From assembly GCA_022225965.2 (NCBI GenBank), contig JAKJXP020000072.1, positions 62,001 through 126,000 on the forward strand: a stretch of 64,000 bases of DNA, given 5' to 3'. A program made the translations under genes and the position numbers. The notes under the pieces were generated by a model. The model was not told where the DNA came from. It saw only the letters and a program-made list of their open reading frames with translations, and ran no database searches. Source of the stretch: Diatrype stigma (taxonomy: Eukaryota; Ascomycota; Sordariomycetes; Xylariales; Diatrypaceae). Shown here in pieces: positions 36,001 through 46,834 of the stretch (positions are counted from its first letter, which is position 1; each line of letters begins with the position of its first letter).

Positions 36001-36345
36001 AAGGTATAAAAAAGCTTAGAGGTATAAGGGTTAAGTTATTAAGCTTAACCCTTTTATTTAAATTTTGGTTGTTATTTAAATTTCGATTAGCTGCAGTAAT
36101 AGCGGCTGCTCGTTTTATTGGATTACCTATAGCAGCTATAGCTGCTTTAGTTACATACCGTTTATCCGGTAATTTCTTTATTTGCTTATAATTAAAATTA
36201 TTAACTAAGTTAGCTAATATAATTCCCGAAGCTTCCGTAGCCGTTGTAGGTTTATTATTTAAACCTATAGCCGTTATAGGCTTATTAAGCAGGTAAAAGG
36301 GCTTCGGTATAGCTGGGTTTTTTGTTATCCCCTTATTTTAGATAT

Positions 36346-36575
36346 TGTTACGATAGCCACAGGTGTAATATTATATATAGCCAGAATGTACATATAAGAG
36401 GATAAAGATAAGAAACAGGACAAATGGGTCCAGTATTAAAACCGTAGCACTTATTAAAGCAATAGTCTTCTTATTTTTATTGTTTTGATTCCTTTTTTTT
36501 TTTTTTTTTAGCTTAAAATTTTACATAACTAATGGAATTCGGATTTACGAAACGAAGCCATAATAATCCGTAATA
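36346..36575 (+). repeat. Gypsy-2 LTR (5', 230 bp)
   Basis: Starts TGTTACGATAGCC and contains a TATATATA segment, a long T tract and AGCTTAAAATT (36510-36520). Ends CCGTAATA, the expected RIP product of a CCGTAACA end. Confidence 0.92.
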
Positions 36576-36576
36576 T

Positions 36577-36587
36577 AATTCTAAGCT
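36577..36587 (+). other. Putative self-priming primer-binding site of Gypsy-2
   Basis: AATTCTAAGCT, one base after the 5' LTR, is an exact 11-nt complement of AGCTTAGAATT in the 3' LTR (43204-43214). Tf1/sushi-group elements prime reverse transcription from the first 11 nt of their own mRNA in this way. Confidence 0.55.
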
Positions 36588-38249
36588 TATTTTTTTGCTT
36601 AGAAAGGTTTATATAATATTCCATTTTCGAAAAGAATAATTATAAATTAAAGCTATAACTTGAAGCGCGTTAAGGATTATTTTAGATACCCTATTAAAGA
36701 TCGACAGGCGAAAATTGCCGGAACATAAATTGATAAATCCGATTTTTATAATGGTGCAATTATTCGAAAAAACGGCTAAAGCCGTTTTATAAGTACGCAA
36801 AGAAATGCGATTTTATGCATTTATTTTTATTCGAAGTATTTATTTGGAATTTAATAAAATACCGAAAATACGATTGCGACGACGGTCGGATTATATGGAA
36901 ATTACCTTTTTTATTTCGAAAAAAACCGTTACTTATGGCGAAAAAAAAAATAAATACGAGATTATTAAGTAATTTATTTATTATAAACTTAAAAGCGCGG
37001 CTGCCGAAAACGATATGGAAAAGTTTATTGTTATGTTTAAAAATGATAAACTTTACGAAAATTTGTTCGATAAATTCGAAAAATTGGCTGCTACTTATGG
37101 CAAGAAAAAAAGCGAAGCGGGTTTTTTTTTTATTGCTTTAATTAAAACTAAAAAGTTTGCCTTTTTAGCATTAATAAAACCTTAATTTTAATAGCGTTTA
37201 AAAACCTTTACGAAAAAAACTTAAAGGCCTTTTATTAAAAGGTAAAGATGCGTATTTTAATAATAATGGCTATTTAATTATAAATCGAAAAAATAATCGA
37301 TTTCGTTATAAAGTTAAATCGATTTATTCGAATTTTTTTCCGTTAAGTATATCATTTTAATAAACTTACGAAAAGCGAATTTATTTTTTATGATGCCGAA
37401 AAAAACGTTAATTTCGATAAGGACATTTAATTATTAATCGATTAATTAGAAAAATAAGCCTATAATATATTAAATAAGAATAAAAAAATTAATGTTTTAA
37501 AAAAACGTTTACGTAATATCAGCTTATTTATTGGAATTTTTAATGCCTTAAGTACCAAAAAGAAAAGCAATAAACTGGACGTTCCCGATTTTTACGCCGA
37601 CGAAAAACAAGACAAAGTAAATTTCGAAAATTAATATTAGCAAATACAAAATCGTTTTAAAATAAACGCTAATTATTTTGTTAATAACGAAGCAAAGTTT
37701 ACGGAAATTAAATCCTATTTAAAGGGCATTGTTATAAAGAATACTTTATTTTATTTCCGTTTTATTTATTCCGATTAAATTACCATTTTCGAAGATTTTA
37801 TAAAGCATTTTTAGATTAAATATAATAATCCTAATCGACTGAAAAAATTTAAAGCCGAATTCCGTCGTTTAAAACTTAATAATTTTATCGATTTCGTTAC
37901 CTTTAAAAATGATTTCGTACGATTGGCTAAAGAATATTACAAGCTTAAGAAATTCTAAAAATTCGAATTTCGTAAAAATTTTTTTATTCGTATCCGAATT
38001 GCTTTGGTTAATTATTATTTAAACGATTTTATTTCGTTTAATAAGTACGTTTGTTTTATAGTTAAGGTAAAATTATTTTATAAACAAAAACAGCCAAATA
38101 AAACCGAACGAGGTATTTAACGATTACGTCGCAAAGACCGCGGAGGATTTAATAAAGGCGGTAATACTTAAGCCGTTAACGAAAGCCTAAGTGCTAATAA
38201 TGATGGCAATCGTAATTAACGCCTTATTTCCGAATAAGTCCGTTAATAT

Positions 38250-38330
38250 ATATTTAAAGGAAAATGCTTTATTTATACCGAAAAGGAATATATCTTTCGC
38301 GAATGCCTTAAAAACCCTAACCGTAATTTA
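38250..38330 (+). pseudogene. Gypsy-2 gag zinc-knuckle remnant
   Basis: Reads KCFIYTEKEYIFRECLKNPN, corresponding to a C-x2-C-x4-H-x4-C knuckle in which the second Cys and the His are both Tyr. Confidence 0.7.
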
Positions 38331-39789
38331 ACTTTTTAAAAACGTAAAGCAAAAATTAATAATATCGTTAATTATTATACCAAATCGGAATTTAATTTGC
38401 GCAAATTAATCCAAAATACCGATAAATTAAAAGAATAATTACCTTAAAGCATATGGATTTTTTTTCAGGAGAGTTATTACGAAAAAATATCGAAATTAAA
38501 ATATTATTTGATTTTTTATAATAAATCCTTAAAGAAAAACCTTTGTTTTTTATTAATACCGTAGCTTATAATAAATTATTATTAATTATTAAATTTTCTT
38601 TTAGCGATACGGAAACAAATAGCTTTTTATTTATTAATATGAATTTTGCAAAAAAAATATTAAAACGACTTTAAGTATTATTTATTACAGGTTTTACGCT
38701 TTACCGCATAAAAGGATTTAATAAATAAGCCATTTAATTAATCGATATTCTTATCTTTTTGAATTTTCGAATTTACGGACGAAAACTTAACCGAATATTC
38801 TTTATGGTCTTAAATATAAAATACGATATTATTATTAAAAAAACATAATTCGAATAATACGAAATAATAATCGACCCAATAAACCGCAGGCTTTTATTTT
38901 TTAACGAATAATTAATTAAATTTATTTACAATATTGCCATAAATGACGTTATCGGATCGATGCTTAATACCGAGGGCAAATTCCAGGCTAAAATATATCG
39001 GCGTTAAAAATTAATGGATAAAAAAAATAAAAAACGCGAAAATGAAAGAAAAACGGTTCGTTTCGCGGAAAACCTTTCCTAAACGATGGAATCTACCGAA
39101 TGCAAAAATAAGGCCGAAACCTTGAAACAAATGGAAAAAAAACTTAAGGACCTAAAAGAAATGCAATTTGCTTTTTTTGCTTCGAAACGCGATTATTTTC
39201 CGCTATTTAAGCCCATATTTTCCCGAGCCATATAAAACAATATCGGTTATTAAAAAAAGACTTTTATATTACGATAATTCTTTAAAATACGTAAAATAAA
39301 GAGATAATTCGATTCGATAAACGAAAATAACTTTATTTCCGAAAAAAAAAAAAACTTTAAAGATGCATATTCGAAAAGAAATATATAAGGACTTTATGTT
39401 TTTCGGAAAGGATTTTGCTGATATAAGCATTATTTATCGAATATGGCTATAATTAAAGCAATAGCTTTTTAATATTTTACGAAGAATCCCGAAATAAAAG
39501 CAAACATTATTGTAATTACTTTATATAAAATTAATAAAATTATTAAAAATAAACGTAATCGAATTTTAATGCTTCGTAATAAAAAGAAATTTAAGAATTA
39601 AATGGTTAATATAATATTAAAGGCTTATTATAAATATTTAAATATATTTAATAAAGCAAAATCGAACGATTTATTACCTTTCCGAAATAAACCTTAAAGA
39701 AAAATAAATTATAAAATAAAAATCGAAAGAAACTTTAAGGACTTAAAATTTAGCTTTTTATATAAGATGTTTCTTAAAGAATTAAAAGC

Positions 39790-40870
39790 TTATTAAAAGT
39801 ATTTAATTAATAATATCCAAAAGAACTTTATCGTTTTAAGCGGCGCCTTATGGATTATATCCGTTTTAATGGTTCCGAAATTTAAAAGAGAATTACGATT
39901 TTGCGTGGATTTCCGTAAATTAAACGCCTTTATTATTAAAAACCGATATCCGTTATTCTTAATTAAAAAAACTTTAGTCCGAATTTTAAAAGCAAAGATC
40001 TTTATTAAAATAAACATCCAATAAGCCTTTTATCGTATACGTATCTGATCCGAAAACGAAGACCTAATTATATTTAAAACAAAATACGGAGCATATAAAT
40101 ATAAAATACTTTCTTTTAGCTTAATTAACGGTTTTGCTATTTTCTAACGATTTATTAATAACGCGTTATTCGATTATTTGGATAATTTTTATAGCGCATA
40201 TATTAATAATATCTTAATATTTTCCGAAAATATAAATAATTACGTTTAATATATTAATAAAGTCCTATAACGTTTTCGTAAAACAAGGTTATAAGTTAAT
40301 TTAAATAAATGCGAATTTTATATAACAAAGATTAAATTTTTGGGGTTTATTATTGGTACATACGGAATCGTAATGGATTCCGCGAAAACGGCGATATTAA
40401 AGGATTGGAAAATTCCGAAGAATCTTAAGAAAGTATAATCTTTTTTAAGATTCTGTAACTTTTACCGTAAATTCGTATACGAATATAATCGAATTGCACG
40501 ATTTTTAATAAAGTTGATACGTAAAAGTGAAATATTCGATATAACCAAAATAAACCGCATAATCGCCTTTAAAACCTTTAAAGAAAAGCTAATAACGGCA
40601 TCCATATTGCGATATTTTTTATACGATTTGGAAACCAAAATTAAAACCGATGTCTTAAATGGCATAATAGCCGGCGTATTTTTATAAAGAATCTTTAAAA
40701 AAGAAAATTGGCATTTAGTAATTTATTATTCCGAAAATATATAAGATGTAAAATATAATTATTTAATATACGATAAGGAATTAATGGCAGTTATGTATGT
40801 ATTATAAGTTTAATGATCGGAATTAATAAGCCTTTAACGTAAAAAGCCATTTTCGATTATTACCGATTAC
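39790..40870 (+). pseudogene. Gypsy-2 reverse transcriptase and RNase H remnant
   Basis: Shows the LRFCVDFRKLN motif. The active-site region reads YINNILIF, in which both catalytic Asp of the expected YxDD motif are Asn (GAC/GAT to AAT). RNase H is recognisable from the YDKELMAVMYVL segment. Numerous stops. Confidence 0.88.
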
Positions 40871-41329
40871 TAAGCTTTTAAGTATTTCATTATTAAGTAA
40901 ATATTAAATATAAAATAAATAAAATAAATAAAAATATTGTTTTAATATTATTTTATAATTAAATATCGATTAAGGAAAGATAATGTATTATTTAATATTT
41001 TTTTCCGCAAATCGGAGGATTTTAAGATATAAAAAGAAAAAAGAAATGCATATTATATTATGATATTATTTTAATAGGTATCAAAATATGCAAATAAATT
41101 ACAAAACAATGTAAAAACTAATATAACCTCGATTTATATCGATGCATTATGCTTTTTAAATAAGAACTTCGAATTATTTGATATAATTGAAATGGAATTA
41201 ATCGATAAGGTTTTAAATGCGAATGTAATATATCCAGAGTTAAAAGTATACCGTAACCGTATAAGGAATGCAAAGATTCGTAATTTCTTTATATAAGGAA
41301 GATTGGTATTTTAAAAGGGTCGTTTGATA

Positions 41330-42700
41330 ATATCTTTAGTTAATAACTTATATACGTAATTATTTAAAAAAATATATTATCGTATAATAATAAGATATCC
41401 TAAACGTTACAAAATACGGAAATTGGTTTTAAAAAGATATTAATGGTTAGGCTGGGTTATTAACGTTATTTAATTCGTAAATAATTATTTATATAAGGCT
41501 TTTAAAAATTTTACGGATAAGATTTTAGGCCTGTTATATTTTTTGTTTATATTTGTAAAACCTTAAAGTTATATCGTTATGGATTTTTATTCCATGTTTA
41601 TGAATAAGTTTAGAAAAGATAACGTATTCGTTATGATAAATCGTTTAAATAAGAAGTTTTAAAGTATTCTTTGTATTAAATTAGTTACCGTTAAAAATGT
41701 CGCGATAATGTATTATTACGGCCTTTATTGTATATACGGAATATTATAAATTATCGTTAATAATCGAGGATTATAATTTACCGCCGATTTTATAAACGAA
41801 TTGTTTAAATTATTCGATATTAAATGGAAGTTATTTTTAATTGAACATTTTTAAACGACAGGTTAAGCCGAAATTATAAATAAATATATAAACCAACGAT
41901 TGCGAATTTTTATTAATTATTATTAAGATAATTAATTTTTCGTTATGTTCGTAATGGATTTTATATAAGCAAGTTTAATTTATAAATTTATAAGATTATT
42001 TTTTTATAAAATAAAGTTGGGATTTTTAATGCTTTAATTCTTTAATTAAAATAAGCGAATCGTTAATTTCGAGAATGTTTCGATTAAGGAAAAGCTTAAT
42101 AAGGAAAAAATATAGCTAATTGCTAATATATTATAAAAATTCCTTATTTCCGTTCGAAAAGTACTTATAAAGTTATAAGAACGAATATATATATAAGCCA
42201 ATAAATACCGCAGAAAACCGGATTTCGGTTTAGGAAATAAGATATATATTTTAAAAAAGAAGGGCACATAAACGGATCGACCGAATAATAAATTGGATTA
42301 TTTAATAATAAAAAGCCATTATCGAATAATCGAAATGAACGGATATTTTTATAAATTTGATTTATTATCGTTATAAAAAGGTTTTTATATTTTTTATGCA
42401 AACCGGTTGCGAAAATTCCCGAATGTTTTTTTATTAAGATAAATGCCTAATAATTCGGACGGTAAAAAAGTCGATTTTAAAGGCGAAAAAAAATAAGAAG
42501 TCGATTAAGTATTATTATTACGTTTATATTACGGGAAGCTGCAATATTATGTATAATGGAAAGGATAGGATTTAAATTTTGAATGGTATAACGTTAAAGG
42601 CTTTAAGAATAGTCCGATTATATTATAGAAATACCACGACGAGAACCCGAAATAAGCAGGCCTTTCGGTACGACTGGAAATATGGCGACGAGCCGTTAAA
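41330..42700 (+). pseudogene. Gypsy-2 integrase and chromodomain remnant
   Basis: Around 41550-41680 the frame reads SYIVMDFYSMFMNKF and VFVMINRLNKKF, matching the DFI...VVDRLSK part of a Ty3 integrase. At about 42560-42700, WYNVKGFKNSPIILQKYHDE is the C-terminal half of a fungal chromodomain, followed by AGLSVRLEIWRRAVKYDEFD. Interrupted by stops. Confidence 0.82.
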
Positions 42701-43037
42701 TACGATGAATTTGATTTATTTTACGAGGACAATAATACGGCGGCGTTAATTTTCGCAAAAGGATTACGCAAAAAGAAGTTTAATGGAATTAAAGGAAAAT
42801 AACCAATGGAATGATTAATAAACCATTTTTGGGCCAAACCAATAATAGCGACTATAAAAAATATATAACGTTACGTATTTAGGTATTGGAAGCCCGATGG
42901 TATAGTAAAGGAATACGTGGATCCGAAAATACCCTCCCGTTATTTGAAAAGCAGTCGCGATTCGAATCCCGATTGAATTATTTCTTTTTGCAAAAAAAAG
43001 AAGCCTCGGAACGCGGCTTTTTTGGAGAGGGGGGTGA

Positions 43038-43269
43038 TGTTACGATAATTATAGGTGCAATATTATATATAGCCAAAATGTATATATAAAAGGATAAGAA
43101 TAAGGAACAGGACAAGTGGGTCCAGCACTGGAATCGCAGCACTTATTAAAGCAATAGTTTTCCTGCTTTTGCTGTTTTGATTCCTTCTTTTTTTTTTTTT
43201 TTTAGCTTAGAATTTTATATAGCTAATGGAATTCGGATTTGCGAAACGAAGCCATAACAGCCCGTAATA
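43038..43269 (+). repeat. Gypsy-2 LTR (3', 232 bp)
   Basis: Less mutated than the 5' copy. Keeps AGCTTAGAATT (43204-43214) and a near-clean TATA segment. Confidence 0.92.
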
Positions 43270-44250
43270 AATATAAGGAAATTTTTCTGTATTATTTACG
43301 GCTTCCAGGGTGCTTTCTTGGTTTATATTGTTATTATTAAGGTTCTTAATAAAGATACCGTCCCTTATATTAACGTTTCTAGCCCATATAGGCCTTTGGG
43401 TTATTATATTCCAGATTTTGTAATTTTTATTTTCGGTGCCGTAGCCGATAATAACTCCTTTTTTAGTCTTAGGGTTTAGTTTATGCCGGTATTTATTAGT
43501 ATTATAATAATACATAAAGCCTTATGTATATAGATTATTAATATACGGCTTATGCCCATAATAAATTTTAAAGGGCTGCTTATAATTTAAAGCCTTATGT
43601 AGGGTACGGTTATATATATAAGCCGCTGCTAATAGGGCTTTATTCCAAAGATAATTAGGTAAGCCTAAGGAAATAAGGAACGTCCGTATTTTATTTAATA
43701 AGGTTAGGTTAATACGTTTTATTAAACCATTAGGTTCCTTTATATAAGTAGGAGTTGTATAATGGATAATACCGTACGTTTGTAGATAAATTTCGAAGCG
43801 TGAATTTATATATTCCGTACCGTTATTTATAAAAAATTCCTTTATCTTATGTTTTGTTTAATTTTTAGCCTGCAGCTTATATATCTTAAAGGCTTCTAGA
43901 GCTTTTGATTTTGAATTTAACAGCTTAATTTTTATATAACGGCTTCGTTTATTTAAAAAGGTAATATAATATTTATACCTATTATAAGTATTAAGTAATG
44001 GATCCCTTAAGTTACTGTGTACCCTTTGTATAATATTATACTCCTTTTGGCTTATAGCCGTTTTATTTATCCTACGGTGGTTCTTTGCTATACTGCAAAT
44101 ATTACATTTCCAGTTATTATACTGGATGTATTTCTTTTTCGAAATTCTTACCCCTTTAGATATAAGGAATTCTATTAAGGGCTTTAAGGATAGGTAACCC
44201 ATTTTGTTATGCCATGTAATAAGCTTATTAGATATAGGCTAATTAGTAAG
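43270..44250 (-). pseudogene. Copia integrase remnant
   Basis: GAG-pre-integrase (GYLSLKPLIEFLISKGVRIS, then CNICSIAKNHR) is followed by the integrase core start (HSNLRDPLLNTYNRYKYYIT, SRYIKIKLLNSKSKALEAF) and, nearer 43500, the C-terminal KLNPKTKKGVIIGYGTENKN. The frame breaks between the pieces, and the coding sequence is cut at 43269 by the Gypsy LTR. Confidence 0.9.
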
Positions 44251-44545
44251 ATTTAGTATATTCTTTGGCTTATTTTGGCCGGTAACTACCTTAAACGGTA
44301 TATAATATAATCCGTTTTTGTGATATCCTATTATAATAAGGTCCTTATTCTTATTATATAGCTTAATGCTATTAGTGGCATTTATAATTATATAACAGTT
44401 TTTGAACTTACTTATTTATGGATAAAAGGTTAATATTTAGTTTTGGAATATAATTAATCCCTTTTATTATATATACCTTTTTAGAGGTAATATATTATAT
44501 TATTAAATTACTAGCTTTTTTTATAATAAGGGAACGTACGTTGCT

Positions 44546-44854
44546 TTATTTTACGATTTTGTAAATTTGCTTTATATTAATTAATAGATTTTTATTAACT
44601 ATAGTAATAAAAGTAGCCCCGCTATTCGTAATTAGCTTTATTATATCCTTATTTTTAAATTTCGTAAAATTTAAATAATCTAGGCTAAAGTTAGTATTAT
44701 ATATAAAGCTAGCTTTATTTATATTATAACGACTTACTTTAAAATCGTTTATATTTATCCTTCCGGGCGTAAAAGGAAAAAGGGGTTCGGAAAGATCTAA
44801 TTTAAATAAATCCTCGTTTTTCCCTTTGTTGGATTCTTCTGATGTAAGGCTCAA
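44546..44854 (-). pseudogene. Copia protease remnant
   Basis: The aspartic-protease site reads TNSGATFIT, with Asn where Copia proteases have Asp in DSGAT, a G-to-A change on the coding strand. The 102-aa open stretch begins in gag-like acidic sequence. Confidence 0.75.
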
Positions 44855-45249
44855 AATAAGGGTGTCCTTTTCGGAATCAATTAGGGCACCTAGAAGGTCC
44901 TTTTATTTCTTTTTCCGTTTTTCTTTTTTTGAACTACTAAAGCTGGTGGATTCTAAGGAATTATTTTCCTTTTGTTTCTTTTTATCCTTTTTGGGACCGG
45001 ATTGTTTCTTATTTATCCTATCCTTTTTTTTCCAGCTTTTTGGAGCCTTATTGGGATAAAGGAAATAACAATTCTTTTTCTGGTACCCTTGGATTTTGCA
45101 ATGGTTGTAGTATATTTGTTTTTTCTATTTCCAGGGCTTCTTGCTTTTTACGTAAAGGATTTTCTCCTTTTTATCCATTCCTTTGGATTCATCCATTAAA
45201 GAGGAAAATAGGGTATTTTTGGAAATTGCTGAAGAGTCCTAACGTAAAG

Positions 45250-45790
45250 ATTGGGTAATATTTTAAACGAAGGCTTTATATTTTTCGGGTAAATTATTTA
45301 ATACCTAAGCAATTATAACCTAATTTGGAAGGTTTACCTTATTCAGCTTAAGCTCGTTCGTTATAAACCTTATTTTATTAAGGTAAGCTTCGAAAGTATC
45401 AAAATCTTCCACAAAGGAATTAAAGAATTCCTTTAATAATAGAAATTCTGTTATAAATCCTTTTGGCCGGTAATGATTTTTTAAGGCCTCCTAAGCTTTT
45501 TTATAGCTTAGTATGGATTTAATATGAATTAAGGAACCTTTTTCGCAAAGGAGTTGTATAATAGCCAGGGCTTTATTATTATCCTTCTGGGTTAACGTTT
45601 TAAAAGAAATAGGGATTTCTTAACTTTCCTGGCTTTCTTGGTTTTTTATAGTTATTATGGCTATTTCCTTTATTTCCAAAATAAAGGCATGGTTCAGATT
45701 TTCCTTTATAAGGATAGCCTTTGCTTTAATGGCCCATATTTCATAATTCTTTATGCCTTTAAGCAGCGTAATGCGGGTTTAAAAGTTAAT
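45250..45790 (-). pseudogene. Copia gag remnant
   Basis: On the minus strand: LLKGIKNYEIWAIKAKAILI, then ALAIIQLLCEKGSLIHIKS and EDFDTFEAYLNKIRFITNEL, the helical UBN2/gag core of Copia elements. Four or more stops interrupt it. The segment from 45250 down to 44900 is Lys-rich, as in the nucleocapsid end. Confidence 0.8.
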
Positions 45791-46430
45791 TCCTATTGTT
45801 ATAAGTAATTATATAAAAGGGGATAACGGTAAAATTAATCCCTTTTAAAATCTGGAAGCTTAAATTTTTCTAATTCGAATAATATAGGTTGCGTATTTTT
45901 TTAACGATTAAATAAGGAGTAACCGTAAAGTAAATATCGATAATAGTTAAAAATGGTATAACAATATAAGATATTACTTAATGAATAATTTTTATTTCCA
46001 TAGGTAATAAAAGTAAAAAAATTCTGTTTTAAAATATGAAACTTAATTAATTAAGCTATCGAATAATCCAAGTTTCGTCTAAATCGGATAAGGTTTGGTA
46101 AAAATACGAACGAATAATGGAATAAAAAAATTTGATATATCTGTAATAAAAATATCTAAATAGTAATTACTTTGTGATTTAACGGAAAGAATAAGTATGA
46201 TAAATCGGTTTTAAAATTTAATTATCTTGATCGAAAGGATTTTAATGGTATAAAAATTTCCCGATTCGGATAAGTATTAATCGAAATATAAGTAAATGGA
46301 TTAAAAATAACCTTAATTGTATTATATTTGCTGTCTTTTTTAGGGTAACCTTTTTTAGGAGAGGTATATTGGCTTTTACAAGCCGTATAAAGGTCCTGTA
46401 GGTGTATATTGCCTATTTGGGCGCTACCCC

Positions 46431-46443
46431 GGGCTTCATAACC
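46431..46443 (-). other. Copia primer-binding site, half-tRNA-iMet type
   Basis: On the minus strand GGTTATGAAGCCC starts directly after the 5' LTR. Apart from one extra A it is complementary to the anticodon stem-loop of initiator tRNA-Met (complement GGTTATGAGCCC), the site used by Drosophila copia, which primes from a cleaved half tRNA. Confidence 0.6.
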
Positions 46444-46829
46444 TATAAAATTATACGGTATATGGTTATATTGTATTAGATAATACGGATGTAGCAGTGG
46501 AATAAATAGGCACTAAGTAAGATTAAGCAGACGTATATAAAGGTAATTATTTAAATATGAAGTAATATTCGTATATGTGTATCAGTATGTATGTGTCTTA
46601 CTTCTTGTATATTAATTAAATGGCTGTTATTCCTATTTATATATAGAGTATTTCTTAATGCGGTAATTGTTCTTATTCTTTTTATTACAATGGAAGTCCT
46701 TGTTTCTTTTATTCCATATAATAATTGCTTCCGGCAGTATACCGTTCCCAGCAGTAATTCTGCTGTATAAGTGCAACTCCTTTGTAGTTGCTTTGTTATA
46801 CTGTCTTGCTGCATTCAGCAAATCCTATA
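46444..46829 (-). repeat. Copia LTR (5' LTR in element orientation, 386 bp)
   Basis: Pairs with 33430-33815. The part nearest the interior carries more C-to-T/G-to-A changes than the outer 150 bases. Confidence 0.95.
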
Positions 46830-46834
46830 GTGAC

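Larger units (their letters stand above)
36341..43274 (+). mobile_element. Nested Ty3/Gypsy chromovirus (Tf1/sushi-like), RIP-degraded
   Basis: 36346-43269 (6.92 kb) is inserted in the Copia pol. LTRs of 230 bp (36346-36575) and 232 bp (43038-43269) start TGTTACGA and end CCGTAATA. The flanks GATAT (36341-36345) and AATAT (43270-43274) are an imperfect target duplication. On the plus strand come a gag zinc knuckle (about 38250-38330), reverse transcriptase (about 39790-40450: LRFCVDFRKLNAFIIKNRYP, YINNILIFSENI, KFLGFIIGTYGIVMDS), RNase H (about 40500-40870), integrase (about 41330-42250) and a chromodomain (about 42530-42700). A purine tract (GGAGAGGGGGGTGA, 43024-43037) precedes the right LTR. 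Every domain has multiple stops. CA and TG are nearly absent over 36600-42900. Confidence 0.93.
33425..46834 (-). mobile_element. Ty1/Copia LTR retrotransposon interrupted by a Gypsy element
   Basis: The element spans 33430-46829 on the minus strand, with two 386-bp LTRs and a perfect GTGAC duplication at 33425-33429 and 46830-46834. Removing the nested Gypsy leaves about 6.47 kb. In element order come gag (about 45790-45250), protease (44854-44546), integrase (about 44250-43270), the Gypsy insertion (43269-36346), then reverse transcriptase (about 36000-34950) and RNase H (about 34640-34370). A primer-binding site and polypurine tract sit exactly next to the LTRs. Many in-frame stops show that it is dead. 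RIP-type mutation is moderate and uneven; the left LTR is nearly clean. Confidence 0.93.

Noticed and set aside
42885..42985. tRNA-like stretch with a box-A-like TGGTATAGTAA and box-B-like GATTCGAATCC
   Set aside because: The T-stem does not pair and no acceptor stem is found. It lies at the degraded 3' end of the Gypsy pol, so the similarity is probably chance.
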